NCBI GenBank assembly: GCA_964640525.1 | Contig: CAZXGS010000009.1 | Location: 1-64,000 of the forward strand | Direction: 5' to 3' | DNA length: 64,000 nt | Source: SZAS-103 sp964640525 | GTDB lineage: Bacteria > Pseudomonadota > Gammaproteobacteria > Xanthomonadales > Xanthomonadaceae | Part shown: positions 7,543-16,417 of the stretch, piece after piece | Numbering within the stretch: position 1 is the first letter of the stretch | How the letters are laid out: each line of letters opens with the position of its first letter | Notes under the pieces: generated by a model | Databases searched by the model: none | Seen by the model: only the letters and a program-made list of their open reading frames with translations | What the model was told of the DNA's origin: nothing | Position numbers and translations under genes: made by a program

Positions 7543-9718
7543 GCTCGTCCTGGCGGTGGCGTGCATGCTGCCGCTGGCGGCGGCGCAAGCCTGCGGGCCG
7601 TTCTTTCCGCAGGGACTGCTCGACGATCGCAAATCCAGCTTGCTCGATCTGCCGGAAGGCACGTTCTATTACGAAACCGGACGCCTGCTGCCGGCGCCGG
7701 GCGACAAGCTGCGCGCGGTCGAGGGCTCGCCGTGGGACGATCGGGCGGAGGTTCGCGCCAAAGCCGAAGCGGTCGGCCTGACGGACGTGGAGGTGGGCAA
7801 GATCAAGGCCATGCGCGCGGCCGGCGATCCGGATGCGGCGGCGAAGGCGGGCGCCGGCCTGGCACCGGAGTTGCTCGAATACACACTCGGCGCGATCGCC
7901 TTCGGCAAGGGGCAACTGGACGTCGCGGCGACGCACTTCCGTGCCGTGCTCGCGCTGTCCCCGCCGCAACGCGAGCGGCGCGGCCTGTGGGCGCAGTACA
8001 TGCTCGGCCGCACCCTGCTGGCCAGCGGCGATACCGCCGGCGCCGATGCCGCCTACGACGTGGTGCGCGAGCGTGCCCTGTCCGGCATTCCCGATCCGCT
8101 GGGACTGGCCGTCGCCAGTCTGGGCGAAAAGGCGCGCATCGCTTGGCATCACGGCGCCGTCACCGCGGCGATCCATCTGTACGCGCAACAGGCCGCGCAT
8201 GGTTCCACCAGTGCCGCGGCGTCGTTGCTGTTCGTCGTGCGCAGCCTGCTGGCGCATCGCGACCAGCTCGATCAGGCACTCGCCGATCCGCTCGGGCAGC
8301 GCCTGCTCGCGGCCTACCTCTACACGCGCTCGATCGAATTCGAGCAGAACTGGCCACGCGCGGGCACCGTCACCGATGCACAGGGCGATGACGCCCCCGC
8401 GTCCGCCACCGCGGGGCAGACGCCGCCGGTAGCCGGCATCGACGTCAAGACCTTCCTGCAGATCGTGGAGGCGCAGCACCTGGATCATTTCGACGGTGCC
8501 GACCGGCTCGCCGCCGGCGCTTACGGCGCCGGCCGTTACGATCTCGCCGGCCGATTCGCGGCCAGGTCCGACAGCGCGCTGGCCGCATGGGTGCGCGCCA
8601 AGCTCGCCCTGCGCGCGGGCGATGAGGCCACGGCGATGCGGGAATACGCCAAGGCGGCGCAGGGATTCCCGACCACCGAGCAATGGAGTGAGGCGTTCCC
8701 CTACGAGGACGATTTGGGTCATCCGCGCTGCCGGGTGGAGGACGAGCGCGGCATCCTCGCACTGTCGCGTGGCGACTACGTCGAGGCGATGGCACGGATG
8801 TACGCCGGCGCGTCCGAATACTGGGCCGACACGGCGTACGTGGCCGAGCGCGTGCTGAGCGTCGATGAACTCAAGGGATTCGTCGATGCCCACGTGCCCG
8901 CAGTGGCCGTCCGCCCCGCAACGTCCGGCGACGCTTCGTCCGCGGATGCAACGGCCGATGATGCAACGGCCGATGACAACGATCAGGCAACCACGTCGCC
9001 GGCGCAGCAGTTGCGCAACCTGCTCGCGCGGCGCCTGATGCGGGTCGGCAGGTTGCAGGATGCCATGGCGTATTTCAGCGATCCGGCCGACCGCAAGCAG
9101 GCGCAGGCGCTGCTCGCCGCACACCGGGACGACCACGCGTTTTCCGCCACCGCACGCGCCAAGGCCCTGTTCGCGCAGGCGCAGATCATCCGCAAGCACG
9201 GCATGGAATTGCTGGGCACCGAACTGGTGCCCGACAACGCCTGGGCGGGCGGTGCCTACGGTGGCGATGACCTGCCGAAGCTGCAAGGCAAGCCCTTCGT
9301 GGGTGCGGGCGAGGCCGCGCGGGTGCAAGCCAGCGTTGCGCAGCCGGATGCGCGCTACCACTACCGCTACCTCGCCGCCAACCTCACCGAGCAGGCCGCT
9401 ACACTGGTGCCGGCGCGCTCGCAGGCCTACGCGGCGATGATGTGCAGCGCGACAGGCTGGATGCTCGACACCGATCCGGCCAGCGCGCAGCGCATCTACC
9501 ACCGTTACCTGCGCAATGGCGCCTACGTGGCGTGGGGTGCGCAGTTCGGCCAGCACTGCCCGGTGCCGGATTTCGAATCGGCGCGCTGGTTGCCGTACCG
9601 GCAGGCGTGGTGGGGCACGCGGCACTTCGTGCGGCGGCAGTGGCCGTGGCTGCTCGGCGGCGTCTTCATCGTCGGACTGGCCGGCGCGGGCTGGGCGCGG
9701 CGACGCAGGACCGCCTGA
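7529..9718 (+). CDS. Exported helical-repeat protein of unknown function with C-terminal membrane anchor
   Basis: A 729-residue protein I do not recognise. It starts with a Sec signal (MCVRKLVLAVACMLPLAAAQ) and ends with one membrane segment, WPWLLGGVFIVGLAGAGWA, plus a basic tail, so most of it should face the periplasm. The body is alpha-helical with TPR/SEL-like spacing (for example AFGKGQLDVAATHFRAVLAL and YMLGRTLLASGDTAGADAAY). A small in-frame 15-bp duplication (about 8944-8975) encodes repeated ADDAT. It overlaps the DUF3142 lipoprotein gene by 14 nt, so the two are probably co-translated and may act together. Confidence 0.65.
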   Translation: MCVRKLVLAVACMLPLAAAQACGPFFPQGLLDDRKSSLLDLPEGTFYYETGRLLPAPGDKLRAVEGSPWDDRAEVRAKAEAVGLTDVEVGKIKAMRAAGDPDAAAKAGAGLAPELLEYTLGAIAFGKGQLDVAATHFRAVLALSPPQRERRGLWAQYMLGRTLLASGDTAGADAAYDVVRERALSGIPDPLGLAVASLGEKARIAWHHGAVTAAIHLYAQQAAHGSTSAAASLLFVVRSLLAHRDQLDQALADPLGQRLLAAYLYTRSIEFEQNWPRAGTVTDAQGDDAPASATAGQTPPVAGIDVKTFLQIVEAQHLDHFDGADRLAAGAYGAGRYDLAGRFAARSDSALAAWVRAKLALRAGDEATAMREYAKAAQGFPTTEQWSEAFPYEDDLGHPRCRVEDERGILALSRGDYVEAMARMYAGASEYWADTAYVAERVLSVDELKGFVDAHVPAVAVRPATSGDASSADATADDATADDNDQATTSPAQQLRNLLARRLMRVGRLQDAMAYFSDPADRKQAQALLAAHRDDHAFSATARAKALFAQAQIIRKHGMELLGTELVPDNAWAGGAYGGDDLPKLQGKPFVGAGEAARVQASVAQPDARYHYRYLAANLTEQAATLVPARSQAYAAMMCSATGWMLDTDPASAQRIYHRYLRNGAYVAWGAQFGQHCPVPDFESARWLPYRQAWWGTRHFVRRQWPWLLGGVFIVGLAGAGWARRRRTA

Positions 9719-9733
9719 GTCCGCTCCATCGGC

Positions 9734-9739
9734 GATAAT
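9734..9739 (+). promoter_or_regulatory. Predicted -10 (GATAAT) for queA-tgt
   Basis: GATAAT in CGGCGATAATCACCG, 30 nt upstream of the queA start, in the 51-nt gap after the preceding gene. No convincing -35 is visible. Confidence 0.4.
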
Positions 9740-9769
9740 CACCGGCTCGACTCCCGCGCGGCGGCACGC

Positions 9770-10822
9770 TTGAAGAAGTCCGATTTCCACTACGACCTGC
9801 CGCCGGAACTGATCGCGCAGGCGCCGCTGCCAGAGCGCTCGGCAAGCCGCCTGCTGGTGCTGCCGGGGGGCGAGGCGACGCTGCTCGATCGCCACATCCG
9901 CGACCTGCCCGAGCTGCTGCAGCCCGGCGACCTGCTGGTCTTCAACGACACCCGCGTGCTGCCGGCGCGCCTGTTCGGGCGCAAGGCCAGCGGCGGGCGG
10001 GTGGAGATCCTGATCGAGCGCCTGCTCGGTGGCCACGATGCGCGCGCGCAACTGGGCGCCAGCAAGCCCTCGCGCACCGGCACCCGCATCCTGCTCGATG
10101 CCGGCGGCGAAGCCGAGGTACTCGACCGCGACGGCGAGTTCTACGACCTGCGTTTCCATACCGGCGAGCCGCTGGAGAAATGGCTGCTCCACGCCGGGCA
10201 GATGCCGCTGCCGCCGTACATCCACCGCGTTCCCGGCGCCGACGACGCCGAGCGCTACCAGACCGTGTTCGCACGCGAGCTGGGCGCGGTCGCCGCGCCC
10301 ACCGCCGGCCTGCATTTCGATGACGCCCTGCTGGAGGCGCTGCGTGCGCGCGGGGTGGATTTCGGCCATGTCACCCTGCACGTCGGCGCCGGCACCTTCC
10401 AGCCGATGCGGGTCGAGCACGTCGATCAGCACGTGATGCACAGCGAGTGGCTCAACGTCGGCGCGCAACTGGTCGAGCAGATCGCCCGCACCCGCGCCCG
10501 CGGCGGGCGCGTGATCGCGGTCGGCACCACCGTGGTGCGCGCGCTGGAGAGCGCGATGGTGGCCGACGACAGCGGCAGGCGCGTGCTGCGCCCGTTCGCC
10601 GGTGAAACCCGCATCTTCATTTTCCCCGGCTACCGCATCGCCTCGGTGGACGCGTTGCTGACCAACTTCCACCTGCCCGAATCGACCCTGCTGATGCTGG
10701 TCTCGGCTTTCGCCGGCCGCGAGCACGTGCTGGCCGCGTACCGCCACGCGGTCGCGCAGCGCTACCGTTTTTTCAGTTATGGCGATGCGATGCTGGTGTT
10801 TCCATCCGGATCGCCGCGATGA
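9770..10822 (+). CDS. queA: S-adenosylmethionine:tRNA ribosyltransferase-isomerase
   Basis: A 350-residue cytoplasmic enzyme that moves the ribosyl part of S-adenosylmethionine to preQ1 in tRNA to give epoxyqueuosine. The N-terminus KKSDFHYDLPPELIAQ, LLVFNDTRVLPARL, GLHFDDALLEAL, HVGAGTFQP and NFHLPESTLLMLVSAF are all diagnostic. It starts with TTG (9770-9772), which gives exactly the family N-terminus. The stop overlaps the tgt start as ATGA, so the two tRNA-queuosine genes are translationally coupled. Confidence 0.96.
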   Translation: MKKSDFHYDLPPELIAQAPLPERSASRLLVLPGGEATLLDRHIRDLPELLQPGDLLVFNDTRVLPARLFGRKASGGRVEILIERLLGGHDARAQLGASKPSRTGTRILLDAGGEAEVLDRDGEFYDLRFHTGEPLEKWLLHAGQMPLPPYIHRVPGADDAERYQTVFARELGAVAAPTAGLHFDDALLEALRARGVDFGHVTLHVGAGTFQPMRVEHVDQHVMHSEWLNVGAQLVEQIARTRARGGRVIAVGTTVVRALESAMVADDSGRRVLRPFAGETRIFIFPGYRIASVDALLTNFHLPESTLLMLVSAFAGREHVLAAYRHAVAQRYRFFSYGDAMLVFPSGSPR

Positions 10823-11943
10823 GCCGCATGCGTTTCGACCTTCTGGGCACAGATGGATACGCCCGCCGGGGTCGCATGGCCTTTCCGCGCGGGGTCGTGG
10901 AAACGCCCGCCTTCATGCCGGTCGGCACCTATGGCACGGTGAAGGCGATGAAACCCGCCGACGTGGTCGCGACCGGCGCGCAGATCATCCTCGGCAACAC
11001 CTTCCACCTGTTCCTGCGGCCTGGGCTGCGGATCATGGAGGCGCATGGCGGCCTGCACGGCTTTGCGCGATGGGACGGGCCGATCCTGACCGATTCGGGC
11101 GGCTTCCAGGTGTTCTCGCTGGCCAAGCGCCGCAAGATCAGCGAGGCCGGGGTCACCTTCGCCTCGCCGGTGGATGGCGCCAAGGTATTCCTCGGACCGG
11201 AAGAGAGCATGGCGATCCAGCGCGCGCTCGGTTCGGACATCGTGATGATCTTCGATGAGTGCACGCCGTACCCGGCCACCGAGCGCGTGGCGCGCACCTC
11301 GATGGAGCTGTCGCTGCGCTGGGCCGAACGCAGCAAACGCGCGCACGAGGGCAACGATGCAGCGCTGTTCGGGATCGTCCAGGGCGGCGTCCACCATGAC
11401 CTGCGCACCGCATCGGCGCAGGGACTGCAGACCATCGGCTTCGACGGCTACGCGATCGGCGGGCTGGCGGTTGGCGAGCCCGAAGCCGAGCGCAACGCCA
11501 TGCTCGAACACACCGTACCGCAGTTGCCGGCCGACAGGCCACGCTACCTGATGGGCGTGGGCAAGCCCGAGGACATCGTCGCGGCGGTGGCCCGCGGCAT
11601 CGACCTGTTCGACTGCGTCCTGCCCACCCGCAACGCCCGCAACGGCCATTACTTCACCCGCTTCGGCGCGGTGCGCATCCGCAATGCGAAGTACGAGGAC
11701 GACCTGCGCCCGATCGACCCCGAGTGCAGCTGCGCCACCTGCACCGGCGGCTTCAGCCGTGCCTACCTGCGCCATTTGGACCGATGCAACGAGATGCTCG
11801 GCCCGATGCTGGCGACCGTGCACAACCTGCACTACTACCAGGACCTGATGCGCGACCTCCGCGCGGCGATCGAGGCGGGAAGGTTCGCCGAGTTTCGTGC
11901 CGGGTTCCAGGCGGCGCGAGCCACGGGTGACAAGGTGGGCTGA
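10819..11943 (+). CDS. tgt: tRNA-guanine transglycosylase
   Basis: A 374-residue enzyme exchanging guanine-34 for preQ1 in tRNAs with GUN anticodons. The active-site aspartates are D92 (TDSGGFQVFS) and nucleophile D265 in DCVLPTRNARNG; the zinc site is Cys303, Cys305, Cys308 and His334. Length and motifs match the bacterial family. It follows queA with a 4-nt overlap and precedes yajC-secD-secF, the conventional order in gammaproteobacteria. A REP hairpin and heptad array separate it from yajC, where a new promoter probably lies. Confidence 0.97.
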   Translation: MSRMRFDLLGTDGYARRGRMAFPRGVVETPAFMPVGTYGTVKAMKPADVVATGAQIILGNTFHLFLRPGLRIMEAHGGLHGFARWDGPILTDSGGFQVFSLAKRRKISEAGVTFASPVDGAKVFLGPEESMAIQRALGSDIVMIFDECTPYPATERVARTSMELSLRWAERSKRAHEGNDAALFGIVQGGVHHDLRTASAQGLQTIGFDGYAIGGLAVGEPEAERNAMLEHTVPQLPADRPRYLMGVGKPEDIVAAVARGIDLFDCVLPTRNARNGHYFTRFGAVRIRNAKYEDDLRPIDPECSCATCTGGFSRAYLRHLDRCNEMLGPMLATVHNLHYYQDLMRDLRAAIEAGRFAEFRAGFQAARATGDKVG

Positions 11944-12013
11944 ACGCGAGACGAGTGATGCTCCCAAGTTTCAGATGCCGTCATCCCTCACCCGCCCCCG
12001 CTTGCGCGTGGGC

Positions 12014-12036
12014 ACCCTCTCCCGGCGGGAGAGGGT
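12014..12036. repeat. REP-like hairpin
   Basis: ACCCTCTCCC (12014-12023) and GGGAGAGGGT (12027-12036), a perfect 10-bp stem with loop GGC, preceded by a pyrimidine-rich CCTCACCCGCCCCCGC. This is the common CCCTCTCCC/GGGAGAGGG REP type. It may also limit transcription from tgt into yajC. Confidence 0.75.
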
Positions 12037-12060
12037 ATGAGTTGCGGCGACCAGACGACG

Positions 12061-12109
12061 AACCACAGGCCACAGACCACCTCCCGTCCTCTGTCCTCTG
12101 TCTTCCGTA
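12061..12109. repeat. Tandem heptad array, 7 units (GGACAGA class, minus orientation)
   Basis: Seven 7-bp units: AACCACA, GGCCACA, GACCACC, TCCCGTC, CTCTGTC, CTCTGTC, TTCCGTA. The reverse complement reads GAGGACA, matching the array at 1604. It directly abuts the predicted yajC -10 and contains its likely -35 (CTGTCC, 12091-12096). Confidence 0.75.
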
Positions 12110-12118
12110 TGGCATACT
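12091..12118 (+). promoter_or_regulatory. Predicted yajC-secDF promoter
   Basis: CTGTCC (12091-12096), 16-bp spacer, CATACT (12113-12118); yajC starts 33 nt further on. The -35 is part of the heptad array. Confidence 0.4.
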
Positions 12119-12151
12119 GGCCGGATTGTCCGTCGCATCGGTACCATTTGA

Positions 12152-12493
12152 ATGAATCCGCTGGATCTGTTGATTCCCGTTGCCCATGCCCAAGCCGCGC
12201 CTGGCGCCGCGCCAGGTGGTGGCCTGATGGGCCTGCTGCCGTTCGTGATCTTGTTCGTGGTGTTCATCTTCGCGATGGTGCTGCCGCAGTCGCGGCGTGC
12301 CAAGCAGCACCGCGAGATGCTCGCCAAGCTGGAGAAGGGTGACGAGGTGGTCACCAACGGTGGGCTGGCAGGGCGGGTGGCCGAAATCGGCGATGCCTTC
12401 ATCACCCTGGAGATCGCCGATGGCGTGCGCGTGAAGTTCCAGCGCGCCTCGATTGCGGTGGTGCTGCCGCGGGGCAGCCTGAAAGCCTCTTGA
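12152..12493 (+). CDS. yajC: Preprotein translocase subunit YajC
   Basis: A 113-residue inner-membrane protein with one transmembrane segment (GLLPFVILFVVFIFAMVLPQ) followed by the typical cytoplasmic KQHREMLAKLEKGDEVVTNGG and a small beta-rich tail. YajC associates with SecD-SecF in the holotranslocon. The protein is of usual length, and secD starts 77 nt downstream. Confidence 0.95.
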   Translation: MNPLDLLIPVAHAQAAPGAAPGGGLMGLLPFVILFVVFIFAMVLPQSRRAKQHREMLAKLEKGDEVVTNGGLAGRVAEIGDAFITLEIADGVRVKFQRASIAVVLPRGSLKAS

Positions 12494-12570
12494 CGCCGGC
12501 GCCACGCGCCCCCATCGACAGCGGGCGTCGGATGCGGCGCCCACCGCCCGACCTTTAGCCGGTTTCGCCC

Positions 12571-14463
12571 ATGCTCGAGCTACCACGCTGGAAAAACATC
12601 CTGGTTCTGGTCACGCTGTTCCTGAGCCTGCTGTACGCCATGCCGAACCTGTTCCCGCAGGATCCGGCGGTGCAGATCACCGCCAACCGCGGGCATGTCG
12701 TCGATGCGGCGCTCAAGACCCGCGTGCAGGGCGTGCTGCAGCAGCTAAAGCTGCCGATCAAGGCGATCGAGATCAACAAGGACGAGTTGCTGGTCCGCCT
12801 GCCCGATGCCGACACCCAGCTCAAGGCTTCCGACGCGATCCGCACCGCGCTTGGCGATGACTACACCAGTGCGTTGAACCTGGCTTCCACCGTGCCGCAC
12901 TGGCTCAAGGCGATCGGTGGCAGTCCCCTGTTGCTGGGCCTGGACCTGCGCGGCGGCGTGCACTTCCTGATGCAGGTCGATGAGGATGCGGTGCTCGACA
13001 AGCGCATCAACGGCTATGTCGACGAGATCCGCGGCCTGATCCGCAAGAACCAGATCCGCGGCGTGGACGTGACGCGGATCGGCAGCGGTGCCAACCTCGG
13101 ACTGAGCGTGAAGACCGGCAGTGCCGCCGACGCGGCCAAAATCGGAGCGCTGATTGCCACCGAGATCCCGCAGCTCGACCTCAAGCCCGCTGCCGGCGGC
13201 GCCACCCTGGCCGGTTCGCTCAAGCCGGCCGAGCTCAAGGCGCTGCGTGATGGTGCGATCGAGCAGAACATCGGCACCCTCACCAACCGCATCAATCAGC
13301 TCGGCGTGGCCGAGCCGCTGATCCAGCGCCAGGGCGCCGACCGCATCGTGGTCGAACTGCCCGGCGTGCAGGACACCGCGCAGGCGAAGAAGGTGCTCGG
13401 TGCCACCGCCACCCTGGAATACCGCGGCAACGTCGAGGGCAATGCCTACGAGGCCGAGCGCACTGGCAACATTCCGCCCGACGCCAAGCTCTACCACATG
13501 CGCGAGCTGGGCCCGGATGGCAAGCCCATCCCGGTGCTGCTGTCCAAGAAGGTGATCGTCTCCGGTGACCAGCTGGAAAGCGCCGCCTCGATGACCGACC
13601 AGCAGTCGGGTACCCCGGCGGTGTCGGTCACGCTCAACGAGATCGGCGCCAAGCGCATGGAGGACTTCACCACCGACCACGTCGGCAAGAAGATGGGCGT
13701 GGTCTACATCGAGCGCACCCCGGTCACGCGCATCGTGGACGGCAAGGAAGTGCGCACGATCAAGGTCACCGAGGACGTGATCAACGATGCCGTCATCCAG
13801 GGCGTGTTTGGCAAGCGCTTCCAGACCACCGGACTTGGAAGCCTCAAGGAAGCCTCCGAGTTGGCCCTTCTGCTGCGCGCCGGTTCGCTGGCCGCGCCTG
13901 TGGACATCGTCGAGCAGCGCGTGATCGGCCCCAGCCTGGGCCAGGACAACATCAACGCCGGCAAGGACGCGGTGGTGATCGGCTTCCTGGCGGTGTGCGT
14001 GCTGATGATGGTGTATTACCGCCTGTTTGGCGTGATCTCGGTGCTGGCGCTGTTCTTCAACCTGTTGCTGTTGACCGCCGTGCTGTCGCTGATCCACGCC
14101 ACCATGACCATGCCGGGCATCGCCGGCATCGTGCTCACCCTGGGCATGGCGATCGACGGCAACGTGCTGATCATCGAGCGCATCCGCGAAGAGCTGCGCA
14201 ACGGCAACACCCCGGTGGCCAGCATCAAGGCGGGTTACGACCGCGCCTGGACGGTGATCCTGGACTCCAACGTGGCCAAGCTGATCGCCGGTGTGGCGCT
14301 GCTGACCTTCGGGTCCGGGCCGATCAAGGGCTTCGCGGTGGTGCTGCTGATCGGCGTGCTGACCTCGATGTTCACCTCGGTGACGGTCAGCCGTTCGATG
14401 GCCACGGTGGTGTACGGCTACGGCAAGAAGGTGCAGAAAGTGTCCGTCGGCGGGGGGTTCTGA
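12571..14463 (+). CDS. secD: Protein translocase subunit SecD
   Basis: A 630-residue RND-type membrane protein that pulls exported proteins across the inner membrane using the proton gradient. One N-terminal membrane segment (NILVLVTLFLSLLYAMPNLF), a large periplasmic domain containing the D1 motif GLDLRGGVHFLMQVD, then five C-terminal segments with the conserved TM4 region MTMPGIAGIVLTLGMAIDGN. Length matches E. coli SecD (about 615). secF follows after 3 nt. Confidence 0.97.
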   Translation: MLELPRWKNILVLVTLFLSLLYAMPNLFPQDPAVQITANRGHVVDAALKTRVQGVLQQLKLPIKAIEINKDELLVRLPDADTQLKASDAIRTALGDDYTSALNLASTVPHWLKAIGGSPLLLGLDLRGGVHFLMQVDEDAVLDKRINGYVDEIRGLIRKNQIRGVDVTRIGSGANLGLSVKTGSAADAAKIGALIATEIPQLDLKPAAGGATLAGSLKPAELKALRDGAIEQNIGTLTNRINQLGVAEPLIQRQGADRIVVELPGVQDTAQAKKVLGATATLEYRGNVEGNAYEAERTGNIPPDAKLYHMRELGPDGKPIPVLLSKKVIVSGDQLESAASMTDQQSGTPAVSVTLNEIGAKRMEDFTTDHVGKKMGVVYIERTPVTRIVDGKEVRTIKVTEDVINDAVIQGVFGKRFQTTGLGSLKEASELALLLRAGSLAAPVDIVEQRVIGPSLGQDNINAGKDAVVIGFLAVCVLMMVYYRLFGVISVLALFFNLLLLTAVLSLIHATMTMPGIAGIVLTLGMAIDGNVLIIERIREELRNGNTPVASIKAGYDRAWTVILDSNVAKLIAGVALLTFGSGPIKGFAVVLLIGVLTSMFTSVTVSRSMATVVYGYGKKVQKVSVGGGF

Positions 14464-14466
14464 GTC

Positions 14467-15441
14467 ATGGAATTTTTCAATCCGAACAGCAATGTCAACT
14501 TCATGGGGATCCGCCGTTACACGGTGGCGATCTCCGTGATCCTGATGATTGCCTCGATCGTCTCGCTTGCCACCCGCGGGCTGAACTTCGGGCTGGACTT
14601 CACCGGCGGCTCGCTGGTGGAGGTGACCTTCGACAAGGCCACCGAACAGCACGACGTCAGCGATGCGCTGGCCAAGGCCGGCTTCAAGGGCGCGGTGGTG
14701 CAGCGTTACGACACCCGCAATTACTCGATCCGGCTCGGGCCCAACGAGGGTGCGAATGCCGGCAAGGCCAAGGTCACCGAGTCGAGCATCGACGCGCGCA
14801 GCTCGGCCATCACCACGCACGTCCAGCATGCGCTGGACAGCGCCGGCCACCACGCGCAGGTCAAGCCCTCGGTGTACGTCGGCCCGCAGGTCGGGAAGGA
14901 CCTTGCCACCAACGGCATCGTCGCGGTGGTGCTGGTGCTGTCGGGAATCATGATCTACATCGCGATCCGCTTCGAATGGCGGTTCGCGCTGGCGACCATG
15001 CTCACCGAGATCCACGACGTGCTGCTGACCGTGGGCTTCTTCTCGCTCACCGGCCATGAGTTCGACCTGACCGTGCTGGCGGCGGTGCTGGCGGTGGACG
15101 GCTATTCGGTCAACGACACCATCGTGGTGTTCGACCGCGTCCGCGAACTGTTCCGCAGCTCCCGCAAGGGCGAACCGCTGGACATCCTCAACCGCGCGGT
15201 CAACAACACCCTCTCGCGTACCATCATGACCTCGTTGGCGACCATGGTCACGGTGGTGGCGCTGTTCTTCTTCGGCGGATCCAGCCTGCACGGCTTCTCG
15301 ATCGCGCTGATGGTCGGCATCGTGGTGGGCACGCTGTCGTCGATCTTCTTCGCCTGCCCGATCCTGAACATCTTCGGGGTCAGCAAGCAGGACCTGATGC
15401 CCAAGCTGCGCGACGAGGCGGAGCTGGCGCGGCGGCCGTGA
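14467..15441 (+). CDS. secF: Protein translocase subunit SecF
   Basis: A 324-residue partner of SecD with six membrane segments: TM1 RRYTVAISVILMIASIVSL, then GLNFGLDFTGGSLVEV (D2 motif), and the C-terminal half with AVLAVDGYSVNDTIVVFDR and NRAVNNTLSRTIMTSL. The stop codon TGA lies in the loop of a perfect GC hairpin (15430-15449), which probably ends the yajC-secDF unit against the convergent suhB gene. Confidence 0.97.
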   Translation: MEFFNPNSNVNFMGIRRYTVAISVILMIASIVSLATRGLNFGLDFTGGSLVEVTFDKATEQHDVSDALAKAGFKGAVVQRYDTRNYSIRLGPNEGANAGKAKVTESSIDARSSAITTHVQHALDSAGHHAQVKPSVYVGPQVGKDLATNGIVAVVLVLSGIMIYIAIRFEWRFALATMLTEIHDVLLTVGFFSLTGHEFDLTVLAAVLAVDGYSVNDTIVVFDRVRELFRSSRKGEPLDILNRAVNNTLSRTIMTSLATMVTVVALFFFGGSSLHGFSIALMVGIVVGTLSSIFFACPILNIFGVSKQDLMPKLRDEAELARRP

Positions 15442-15449
15442 GGCCGCCG
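15430..15449. terminator. Hairpin with secF stop codon in its loop
   Basis: CGGCGGCC (15430-15437), loop GTGA containing the secF stop, GGCCGCCG (15442-15449). Perfect 8-bp stem between convergent secF and suhB; no T-run follows in either direction. Confidence 0.45.
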
Positions 15450-15458
15450 GCAAAGCCT

Positions 15459-16280
15459 TCAGCGAAACGTCGCGGCGTAGCCGGTATCGACGATGGTCTT
15501 CTGCAACTCGTCGGCGAGTTTGAGGTTGCCGGCCAGGATCTGCATGCCGGCCGGCTTGGCGGTCATGTCCAGAAGGTTCTCGGCGGCGCCGCGATAGTCG
15601 CAGACGTGGCCGCCGGCCTCGCGTACCAGCAGCATGCCGGCGGCGATGTCCCAGGCCTTCACCCCGGCCTCGAAGTAGCCGTCCACGCGACCGCAGGCCA
15701 CCCAGGCCAGGTCGAGCGCGGCCGAACCGGCGCGACGGATGTCCTCGGCACGCTCCAGCAGCACCTTGATGCAGTCCAGTTGGGCCCCGGAGCGGGCGCG
15801 CTCGCGCGGCGCGAAACCGGTGGCGAGCACCGCGCCTTCCAGCGACGCGCGCTGGGCGACGCGGATGCGCTTGTCGTTGAGGGTGGCGCCGCTGCCGCGG
15901 CTGGCGGTGAACAGCTCGTTGCGCAGCGGATCGTAGATCACGCCGTGGGTGGGTACGCCGTTCTCGACCAGTGCGATGGAGACGCAGAAGTGCGGATTGC
16001 CGCGCAGGTAGTTGCTGGTGCCGTCGATCGGATCGATCACCCACACGCTGCTGGACTTGCCCTTGGCGCCGCCTTCCTCGCCGAGGATGGCGTAGTCCGG
16101 GTGCGCGCGCCGCAGTTCCTTGATCGCCTCCGCCTCGGCCTGCGCATCGACTTCGCTGGCGAAGTCCTGACGCGCCTTCTCCACCACGTTCAGGCTGTCC
16201 AGCCGATGGATGTAGCGCAACATGACCGCACCCGCCTGGCGGGCGGCCTTGACCATGACGGTGACGGCGGGCTTTTGCAT
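15459..16280 (-). CDS. suhB: Inositol-1-monophosphatase family protein SuhB
   Basis: A 273-residue magnesium-dependent phosphatase. The metal-binding motifs are GEEGG (67-71), DPIDGT (83-88) and WDIAAG (210-215), in the order and spacing of the family. In E. coli SuhB also joins rRNA antitermination complexes; whether that applies here is unknown. ATG 16280 gives the standard N-terminus (MQKPAVTVMVKAARQAGAVM). It converges on secF and is divergent from trmJ; TAACCT at 16339-16344 is a weak -10 candidate. Confidence 0.93.
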   Translation of the reverse strand: MQKPAVTVMVKAARQAGAVMLRYIHRLDSLNVVEKARQDFASEVDAQAEAEAIKELRRAHPDYAILGEEGGAKGKSSSVWVIDPIDGTSNYLRGNPHFCVSIALVENGVPTHGVIYDPLRNELFTASRGSGATLNDKRIRVAQRASLEGAVLATGFAPRERARSGAQLDCIKVLLERAEDIRRAGSAALDLAWVACGRVDGYFEAGVKAWDIAAGMLLVREAGGHVCDYRGAAENLLDMTAKPAGMQILAGNLKLADELQKTIVDTGYAATFR

Positions 16281-16417
16281 GCTCGTGGGGTCCGGCTGGG
16301 CAATGAAAGAACCAGGCCGGTCGCGCCGGCAGGCGGCAAGGTTACCAGCTTGGATCGGATCGCGGCCAGCGCGCGGGGCTTGCATGCCGGGCCGGCATGC
16401 GACGCGATGGTTCCGGC

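Noticed and set aside
7316..10747. Long open frame on the minus strand through the 729-residue protein and queA
   Set aside because: High GC leaves long antisense frames open. The protein is low-complexity Arg/Gln/His/Gly-rich with no family motif, while the plus strand encodes clear queA and a signal-peptide protein.
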